Assembly: GCA_918807975.1 (NCBI GenBank) | Contig: OU964918.1 | Location: 36,564,477 to 36,628,476, forward strand | Direction of reading: 5' to 3' | DNA: 64,000 nt | DNA from: Aplidium turbinatum | Lineage: Eukaryota > Chordata > Ascidiacea > Aplousobranchia > Polyclinidae | In this document: piece by piece, positions 56,753-64,000 of the stretch | Position numbering within the stretch: position 1 is the first letter of the stretch | Layout of the letters: the number at the start of each line of letters is the position of its first letter | Notes under the pieces: model-generated | Told to the model about the DNA's origin: nothing | The model's input: only the letters and a program-made list of their open reading frames with translations | The model's database searches: none | Translations under genes and position numbers: made by a program

Positions 56753-57398
56753 ATATATTGGTATTGGCAAAACTCGCTCTTTTAATGCAGTTTCGTTTAA
56801 AATTAGGCCAACTTTGTTTTAGAGACATAGGTTGATTGCTTTTTTTTGCGAGATTATTACAGTTTTATTATTTATCAATTTTCTCCTTGGTTGATTCAAA
56901 AAACGATCTTATTCCGGTAAGTCACTAACTTTTATGCTCTGAAGTCAACCCAAAGTTTAGAAAATGTAACGTCATAGATAGACGTTATACATCTTGATGA
57001 GTGTCAAACAAAAAGCTTTGAGACAATGAAGTTACTTTAGGGTATTTCTGATATATTCAAGTTTTGTATAACGAATAGATGTTTAGATGTTAATCTAGAT
57101 CGAACAAGCGATCTCAGCAGTTGCAGATGGCTTGCATCCTTGCACAGTTTGACGAAAAATTACATCATAGGCTAAACCTTTTTTTGTAAACAATGTATTA
57201 ACATCCGTAAATTCAATTTGAAAGGTTGAAACCCCCGAACCCCCCTCCCTTGGCTACGCCACTGGTGCAAAACATGCAAGACAGTGGAATATTATTTAAT
57301 TTCTCTTGTTTTCTACCAGGGCCGGAAAAAATGTTTAGCTTCCCGGGAATCTGTTTTTAGAAAAAAAATTTCCCGCGGCTTACAATCACGATAATGAG

Positions 57399-58612
57399 AA
57401 CCTTATATTTTACTGATCTCCGGAGCTGACGTAAACCTTAAAAGTTATGTCGACATATTCTTGATGCCCCCCTTATCGAAAATTGTTCTTTGTAATACCG
57501 CTTTGAAGGAGGGTTACGACTATGAACAAAAGAATAAATTTTAAACTTCATTTTGAAATGAAAATACATGACGTAATGTCTTCCAACCTTAGTTATATAT
57601 TTTTTCATTACGTAACGTCTTGTAGGAATATATTGAAAATCAGTATGATCACTCAAAATGAAAGCAATGGGACTACGAATCCTCATTAAACCAATCAATC
57701 AATGGTCTTGTTGCACTGAAGATGACAACCTTATATTTTACTGATCTCCGGAGCTGACGTAAACCTTAAGGCATAGATCTGTTGACTCAATGCAAACCTT
57801 TTAAAGGTTGGGGGGGGGGGGGGGCTGTCAATTCAACTTTTTTGTATCAACAGTTGTATCTCTAAAACCACTGAGGCTGCGACTACGAGATTTCTTGACT
57901 TTTCCTAACTTTTATTCACCTCTATTGAGCTGAAATTTTGAGCGAATAAAGGTTATAAATTGAAAGATATAAGGCATTTCTCAGCACATCCTCTGAAATA
58001 TTTCATATTCTATTGTGAAACATTTTCCCACCAGCTGGATGAAAGTAATTAATTTGGCCCATGTCTCGTTAATCCTAACTGTTTCACAGCGTGAAGGGCA
58101 TTGGCTGTATGTAAAACAATGTAAAAAAAATTAATCACAACATTACTATGCACGTTCTTCATTACTCTACCAAAAAATAATGTGTGAACTCACGCTACAA
58201 ATTACACTCATAAGTGACCTCAACATTTCAACGTATATGAGCAGTTCTAAAATTCACATAGTTTTAATTTTCGGATATGCTCAGCGTGAATAATTTTACA
58301 AAGTGAATCCCAAATTTTGAAACCGTGCCAAAATAACAGAGATATCACTCCTAAAGCATAAGAAGAATTGACAGCCCCCCCCCCAAACTGAGCAAAACTC
58401 CAGGAGCACAACCTTCTAAGGGTTAAAAGTCATGTCGACTTCTTCTTGATGCCCCCCTTATCGAAAATTGTTTTTTGTAGTACCGCTTTGAAGGTGGATT
58501 ACGACTATGAACAACAGAATAAATTTTAAACTTCATATTTGTATTGAAAATACATGACGTAATGTCTTCCAACCATATCACATTTTTTTCATTACGTAAT
58601 ATTTACCACCAC
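57399..58612. repeat. Direct duplication, second copy split by a poly-G MITE
   Basis: 57399-57617 (CTGATCTCCGGAGCTGACGT, GTCGACATATTCTTGATGCC, ATACATGACGTAATGTCTTC) is repeated as 57727-57768 plus 58424-58612. The interruption contains the MITE 57807-58388. The region lies inside the 56064-62712 unit. Confidence 0.75.
57807..58388. mobile_element. MITE with poly-G inverted ends, 582 bp
   Basis: GTTGGGGGGGG...CTGTCAATTC at the left and GAATTGACAGCCCCC...AAAC at the right are inverted. The left G run is 15 bases and the right C run is 11. No open frame is seen. Confidence 0.65.
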
Positions 58613-58679
58613 CAAACCACTTTTGACGATCGAATTTGTTAATTTATTATTCGGTAAAATGTTTAGATGATGTCACGTC

Positions 58680-58880
58680 TATAAGATAACCACTGGCCCT
58701 AAGCTGTAGTTACTTTTATTAATGAACGAACTTGACTAATCAGATAGGACAATCAACTAACAGCAGTAACGAAGCTCAACTATAATCTTGACCTTACTAC
58801 ACAAATGCTAAGTGACACGAAAAGGTTTCACAATGAATAATAATCACAACAAACACTTGGTGTGACGTCATAATCTTACA
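58680..58880 (-). repeat. 3' LTR of the Ty3/gypsy fossil
   Basis: 201 bp, nearly identical to 61920-62120. It carries the short inverted ends and abuts the 5-bp target duplication ACGTC on its outer side. Confidence 0.9.
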
Positions 58881-58888
58881 TCCCCTTT

Positions 58889-60300
58889 TTACAAATTAAG
58901 ACGGTTAGGTGGTTTACGTGTTTTACAACTTCTGCGTAAGTTTATCTGAATAAGTTCAGGGAGACAAGAGTTTTGTTCATTTATGTGATTACAAGCAATG
59001 TCGGAATTTCCAACATCACTGTTATTTGAACTGTTCAACATATTATCACATGGATCAAAAACAGGTAGATCAATAACATTCTTTGATATGAGTGGTGCTT
59101 CATCACAGCTGACATTTAAATAACTTTGCGACAAGTTTTTGGGTGATTCGACACCACCATCAATTGGTTTTTTGAAAGCTCGGAGGAATCTCCTGTTCCT
59201 CTCTAAAATCATACCACTAGGCAATTGCACCAAATAGCGACGGTTATCACCACATTCTTTTATAACACCACAACGATCAAATCGCTTAGATTTTGTGTTT
59301 TGCACAACCACTTCATCACCGACCCTAACAGAAGACAACTCTTTGGGCTTCAAGGTATTATAGTATTTTTCACTACGAATCTTAGCCTCATACATTTTTC
59401 GATCATATTCACCCACTTTGTCGTACCAGCACCGCTCAAAGTTTTTTCGGTGTGCTGGGACACAGTCTTGCACCGGATGACCGTAGAGTAAAACGGAAGG
59501 GCTGAGCCCAGTAGCTTTATGAGGGGTGTTTCTGATTTGCAATAGACCTGTGGTCCATGCATTCATGTCGATCACTTTGCCATTCATGCATTTACGAGCT
59601 AAACGTTTAGCGTTTTTGACTGCTAATTCAGCATAACAGTTCGCTTGTGGATATTCCGGACTACTTGGTACCCACTTAATGGACCAAGAATCATAAAACG
59701 CTTTCATATCTTCAGATCCGAATGGAGGACCTTGATCACTCCATATTTGATCGGGCACAGCAGTATCAACAAAGACTGCTCTAAGAAAATCTTTGAGAAA
59801 ATTTGAACCCGCATGTAGGCTACAGTTTTAGCTGTGGTAAACCAACCAGTGTACCAGTCTGTATAGCAAATAAACTTCATACCATTTAATTCAAACCAAT
59901 CAGCAGATACAATTTCAAATGCTCTTGTTGGAATCGGAAAATGTCGCATGGGCTCTCTAGGATTGGATGGTCTGTCTTCTTGACAACCTTTTTGACAGCT
60001 TTGACATTTTTGTGCAATTTGCCGATCAATAGATGGCCAATAAACAATCAGCCTTGCTCTTGCTTGTGTTCCTTCGATCCCTCTATGTGACGAATGAAGA
60101 TCTTCCAATACTTGCTTCCTTAAAAATTTTGGAATGAATAGTCGTGAACCAAACAGAATAAAGCCGTCATCACTTATAGAGAGATTATTCCTGACTTGCC
60201 AAAATGGTTGAAGTATTTCATTCAGTTTACTTTTCGCATTTGGGAACCCAGTAAGGATCTGTTGCTTTAGCAATTGATACTCAATATCTTCATCAGCAAC
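58889..60300 (-). pseudogene. Integrase part of the Ty3/gypsy fossil
   Basis: The minus-strand sequence shows an integrase zinc-binding segment (HSSHRGIEGTQARAR, CQSCQKGCQ) and catalytic-core text (WSDQGPPFGSEDMKAF, SSPEYPQANCYAELAVKN), then a C-terminal basic region. This identifies the Ty3/gypsy family. It is treated as a fossil. Confidence 0.85.
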
Positions 60301-60331
60301 CATTTTAACCTTTTCTAATCTGAAAGAGCAT

Positions 60332-60760
60332 TCAGCTTCTTGAGCACAAGCATTGATTAAAGAAAATAGTCTGTTGTTTTGAATCTTCTTCAGACTCCTG
60401 CATCTCGTTCTCATCAGGCTTTGAGGATGGATTCCTATTTAATGCATCTGCAATTTTATTTTCTGCTCCAGGAATCCGTTCCATCTTGAAGTCATAATCT
60501 GAGAACTTCATAAGGCATTTTAAAATTCTGTTGTTAAGCATCTCATCTAGTCTTTTCTTATTCCAAATGTTTATCAAAGGTTGGTAATCAGTGTAACAAA
60601 TGAAACGATTTCCGAGTAGAAATGTGCGACATTTTCTAGTTGCCCACGCGATACACTGTAGCTTCAACTCAATTGGGTGGTAGCGAGTTTCTGCATCCAA
60701 TAATGATCTAGATGCCACCTGAATAGGTTTCCACGATTCATCGATTTGCATTTGTTGCAA
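60332..60760 (-). pseudogene. RNase H part of the Ty3/gypsy fossil
   Basis: The segment ASRSLLDAETRYHPIELKLQ followed by FICYTDYQPLINIW is the usual Ty3/gypsy RNase H text. It lies between the reverse transcriptase and integrase parts, in the order of the family. Confidence 0.85.
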
Positions 60761-61239
60761 AACACAGCCTAATCCATGAATATTTGAAGCATCTGTAAAT
60801 AGTCTTAGTGGCCTGCCTTGACAATAAAATACAAGGGTTTTATTAGAACTCAGGATCTTCTTCGCGTTGTCAAACGCTTGCTGTCGTTTCTCATCGATAA
60901 GATAGTCAGCGTCTATTTTTTAGCAATGGTCTCAGCGGAAAAAGAGCTTTTGTCAAACCTTCATTAAATGGAGCAAGCTGATTTGCCATGCCGTAAAATG
61001 ACCTCATTTCAGTCAAATTTTTTGCAAAAGAGTAACTTTGAATGGCTTCATAAATTTTGGGCTGCATCTTTGGCTATAGCCATCTATTGATAACACTGCT
61101 CCAGCAAACTCGATTTCTTTCTGACCAAATACAAACTTTTCTTTTAAGAGTCTAATTCCTTTTTCTCTGCAACGTTGCAAAAACGAACGAACATGATTTA
61201 AGTGATCCTTTATATTTTTTGAGTAAATACAATTGTCGT

Positions 61240-61740
61240 CTACAACTTTACAACGTTAGTCAAGTTTTCTAGGCTCTCGTCCATTCGACGCTCGTAGTGC
61301 TCTGAAATACTGCAGATGCCAATCGGAGCTCTCTCATATCTGTATCTGCCGAATGGCGTAATAAACGTGGTTAAATCCTTGCTCTCTTCATCCAACGGAA
61401 TTTGATGGTACCCCTTTACAGCATCGAATTTTGAAAAAATCCCCGATTCTTCTCGTTCTATGCTCTGACATGCTTCCAAAACCGATTTTGTTGGATAGAG
61501 TTCTCGTGAGACTGGCTGATTTAGCTGTCTAAAATCAACACACAAACGAATTTTGTCCGAGTTCTTTTTGGTAGTAACGACAATAGGGCTGCACCAATCT
61601 GTTGGCTTTGTAACTGGAGAAATGATACCTTCCTTAACTAATTCATCCAGTTCGTCTTTCAATTTTGCTTTGTAAGCCATAGGAACGTGTCTAGCATAAG
61701 GGACTTTGCATGATTTACAACCTTTCAGCTTCAAATACAA
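61240..61740 (-). pseudogene. Reverse transcriptase part of the Ty3/gypsy fossil
   Basis: LDELVKEGIISPVTKPTDWC, RLCVDFRQLNQPVSRELYP and FSKFDAVKGYHQIPLDEESK are the first blocks of a Ty3/gypsy reverse transcriptase, nearest the 5' LTR. Confidence 0.85.
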
Positions 61741-61919
61741 CTGTAGCCTAATTCAAATTGTTTGCTCGCAGCGCCATATAAGATAACCACTGGCCCTAAG
61801 CTGTAGTTACTTTTATTAATGATAGGAACGTGTCTAGCATAAGGGACTTTGCATGATTTACAACCTTTCAGCTTCAAATACAACTGTAGCCTAATTCAAA
61901 TTGTTTGTTCGCAGCGCCA

Positions 61920-62120
61920 TATAAGATAACCACTGGCCCTAAGCTGTAGTTACTTTTATTAATGAACGAACTTGACTAATCAGATAGGACAATCAACTAA
62001 CAGCAGTAACGAAGCTCAACTATAATCTTGACCTTACTACACAAATGCTAAGTGACACGAAGAGGTTTCACAATGAATAATAATCACAACAAACATTTGG
62101 TGTGACGTCATAATCTTACA
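61920..62120 (-). repeat. 5' LTR of the Ty3/gypsy fossil
   Basis: 201 bp. A partial duplicate of its inner edge lies at 61777-61821 as part of a 143-bp direct duplication. Confidence 0.9.
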
Positions 62121-62720
62121 ACGTCATTACGCCGATTTGAGATATAATTTCATGCATGACGTCGTATGGATGAAAAACTTTTACAAGTTTTATACTCTGC
62201 TGAGATTAAAGAAGAAACATAAATGATAAATATTGGAGAAATTGAGTCTCCTTTACAACTTAAGAATCGAACAACTCAAAACTGCTGAAACAAAACGTTT
62301 TGTTTAAGTGAAAGAATCACTGCAAGCAACCAATGCCAAAATGCGCGCAGAAGAAGTCATGGGAGTGTGAGGTATCAAAAATTTAACAGGTTGTTATTTT
62401 TCTACATCAATGTGACGTTAGTTAAAACTTTAAAAAGTCTATATCTTTGCTTCTGTAGAAAATCTTTTTATCTACTGTACAATTTAGTCATCAAGGTTTT
62501 CCATACTTTTTTTTAAAGAGAGAGCTTTTACCTCCCCCCCCTCCCCCCCCCCTTGCAACTTGAGTTGACGTACTTGAGGTTGGGATCCAAATATTAAAAA
62601 AATAATATTAATATGTAACGTATTAATAAAAAATAAAAAAATTAAAAAGATGTTGCCCAAAACATTGGGAGGGGCAGCTGCCCCGCCTGCCCCCCCCCTG
62701 CCAGCGCCACTGTATAGGCC

Positions 62721-63190
62721 TATAGTCAGAGTTGTACGTGTAAGTGAAATAAACTGACGGCGTCAGCGTCGGCGCGAATTGCCTAAAAACTTTACGGCGT
62801 AAAGTAGCCTACTGCGTCAGCTCTTAAAGAAATTGACGACGTCAGCGTCAGCGCTAATTTTAGCCAGGGTCTCACAAAACAGAAGTATTTCAACCATGTT
62901 TAGGCCAACAATAGTTATAAATAAAGGCAGGTAGAAAAACTTAGAAAAACCACCCAATTTCTAATACTGACCAATGCATTATTTTTTACCTATTAGGCTA
63001 CAATTATTGTCAATACATCGTCAATACAATGTCAATACAATTATTGTCAATACAATTATTGTCATCTTAAATTTTTTCTTTTTTGTGTTTTTTTTTCTTT
63101 TTTTTGTGTTTATAAATCATATTTAATGTGTATGTTATTTTTATCATTTATCATAAGGTGGCAGCTGACTCGATAAACAACTTGTGTTTT
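62721..63190. other. Unassigned sequence
   Basis: Two direct copies of GACGGCGTCAGCGTCGGCGC / GACGACGTCAGCGTCAGCGC near 62757 and 62835, and a repeated CAATACAATTATTGTC near 63005-63065. No gene. Confidence 0.4.
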
Positions 63191-63194
63191 TGCT

Positions 63195-63331
63195 GTTTCC
63201 TCGTTTTGTTTGTTTGTTTTATTATCTTTATCCTGGATTGCGGGAAAGCGGACTTGAGCGCTATGCATCGGTGTACGCCTTCCAACGTACACCTGACCCA
63301 CGCTGCAGCCGACGGCAATGTCTGTTTCCGG
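63195..63331 (-). repeat. SINE A, 3' part only
   Basis: It contains the tail and the 3' half of the body (GCGGGAAAGCGGACTTGAGC, GGTGTACGCCTTCC). The copy stops at 63331 where the unrelated palindromic sequence 63332-63420 begins. Confidence 0.8.
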
Positions 63332-63425
63332 TGTAACGGTCCAGGAGTTACTGCGGTCTGAAAGTTACCGTAACTTCTGGACCGCGTATACGCGGTCTGA
63401 AAGTTACTGCCAGTCCAGAAGTTAC
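63332..63425. repeat. Nested palindromes built on CGGTCCAGNAGTTAC
   Basis: CGGTCCAGGAGTTACTGCGG, GTTACCGTAACTTCTGGACC and AGTCCAGAAGTTAC are alternating direct and inverted copies of one 15-bp motif around CGTATACG. Confidence 0.6.
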
Positions 63426-63880
63426 TAAAACAGGGTTTTCAGATTTGACGCCTGCAGCAGATTAGTATAAATGATTTCAACATTGGAAACATGTTGAACT
63501 TGAAGACTTGTCCACCATTGCATCTTAACAGCATGATTTACAGCAGAAACGTAATTGGAAATGAAGCGAAAATAAGATGAAAGTTAAAAGATGAGTTTTG
63601 TACCAGAAATTTTTGCTGTATTGGAATGAAATTTGAATTTGTAACCTAACAATTTACGTAGGCTATCATTTTAACCTGATTTGTTTTTATTATACCATTT
63701 GAAGTCGTGTCCGTGCCTTACGTGCGTTGGCAAATAAATTTGCATGGGGAGGTGATTGACTAGATGACCACTTAGCCTATAGTCTTTTGCTGTCATCCTG
63801 ATTGTGCTATAATGCAAGCTACGATTCACAATGTAGGCTAGTAGCCTATTATGAGTGTTTTATTGACTCATTGTAGGCTA

Positions 63881-63972
63881 CAGTACAATTCGCCTATAGT
63901 GACACCTGAAGGGACCGCGGAAAAAGTGTCACCATAACCGAAGTGTCACTATAGCCGAATTCTACTCAACTG
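63881..63972. mobile_element. Short palindromic MITE, pogo-like ends
   Basis: CAGTACAATTCGCCTATAGT and the inverse of ACTATAGCCGAATTCTACTC...AACTG are its ends, with GTGACACCTGAAGGGACCGC inside. It is related to the right part of 17573-17947. TA flanks only the left end. Confidence 0.45.
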
Positions 63973-64000
63973 TTGCGTATGCAAACGGGACTTTGCAACA

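Larger units (their letters stand above)
58680..62120 (-). mobile_element. Ty3/gypsy-type LTR retrotransposon fossil, young, broken
   Basis: Two 201-bp LTRs (58680-58880 and 61920-62120) begin TGTAAGAT on the minus strand and end with the near-inverse ATCTTATA. ACGTC is duplicated at 58675-58679 and 62121-62125. TGGCGCTGCGAAC follows the 5' LTR as a primer-binding site, and an A/G-rich polypurine tract precedes the 3' LTR. Recognisable parts are reverse transcriptase (about 61240-61740), RNase H (about 60330-60760) and integrase (about 58890-60300). The LTRs differ at two positions, so the insertion is recent. No gag is recognised. The copy is broken, with several breaks. A 143-bp direct duplication (61679-61821, 61822-61964) repeats part of the leader and 5' LTR. 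Confidence 0.9.
56064..62712. mobile_element. hAT-like insertion, 6.65 kb, containing a SINE and a Ty3/gypsy element
   Basis: The left end CAGTGGCGCCGCCAGACC and right end TGCCAGCGCCACTG are inverted. TATAGGCC is duplicated exactly at 56056-56063 and 62713-62720. Without the later retroelement the unit would be about 3.2 kb. It holds SINE A (56430-56752), a duplicated segment with a poly-G MITE (57399-58612) and the LTR element (58680-62120). A GGCTACGCCACTG sequence at 57252-57264 resembles the end of another such element, so the region may be two merged copies. Confidence 0.7.

Noticed and set aside
57252-57264. Right end of the 56064 hAT element at GGCTACGCCACTG
   Set aside because: The flanking eight bases do not match TATAGGCC, whereas those at 62713 match exactly.
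1-64000. CRISPR arrays, bacterial operons, rRNA genes
   Set aside because: No regularly spaced repeats with unique spacers, no ribosome-binding-site-led gene strings and no rRNA-like sequence were seen. The DNA is eukaryotic.

Overview
The window is AT-rich animal nuclear DNA. It shows GT-AG introns, one long split gene, tRNA-derived SINEs, LINE and Penelope-like retroelement ends, one young Ty3/gypsy-type element and very many terminal-inverted-repeat DNA transposons. A marine invertebrate is likely and a tunicate or other deuterostome is possible. Nothing here fixes the species.

Layout. 1-9,700 holds small MITEs, a SINE split by a 3.1-kb long-inverted-repeat transposon (3860-6941) and a 761-bp MITE (8582-9342). 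9,700-17,950 is a run of hAT-type elements with target-site duplications, plus two G-rich or palindromic MITEs. 18,000-22,000 is mostly unassigned. 22,015-39,120 (minus strand) is the one convincing host gene. It has 24 short coding exons with consistent splice phases and encodes an unrecognised coiled-coil protein of about 744 residues. There are two candidate last exons, one of which ends in a membrane anchor. Its introns carry a palindromic Penelope-like insertion, SINEs and hAT-type MITEs. 39,260-53,130 is transposon-rich: LINE 3' ends, a decayed transposase gene inside a large TIR element that is itself interrupted by a hAT copy, a 2.6-kb long-TIR element and more hAT copies. 53,470-55,150 holds a tandem/foldback repeat and a TIR MITE. 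56,064-62,712 is one hAT-like insertion, bounded by an exact 8-bp duplication, that contains a SINE, duplicated MITE material and the Ty3/gypsy element (58,680-62,120). The last 1.3 kb has a SINE fragment and small palindromes.

The most noteworthy items are four. (1) A head-to-head Penelope endonuclease palindrome carries hammerhead-ribozyme-like motifs and is flanked by one pair of 12-bp duplications. (2) Two decayed copies of one transposase family occur in elements with long inverted repeats, one of them with an 8-bp target duplication. (3) Thirteen insertions are marked by 6-8-bp target duplications. (4) The tail-anchored/soluble terminal exon choice in the host gene. All calls were made by eye, and exon and element edges follow visible splice sites, inverted repeats and target duplications.
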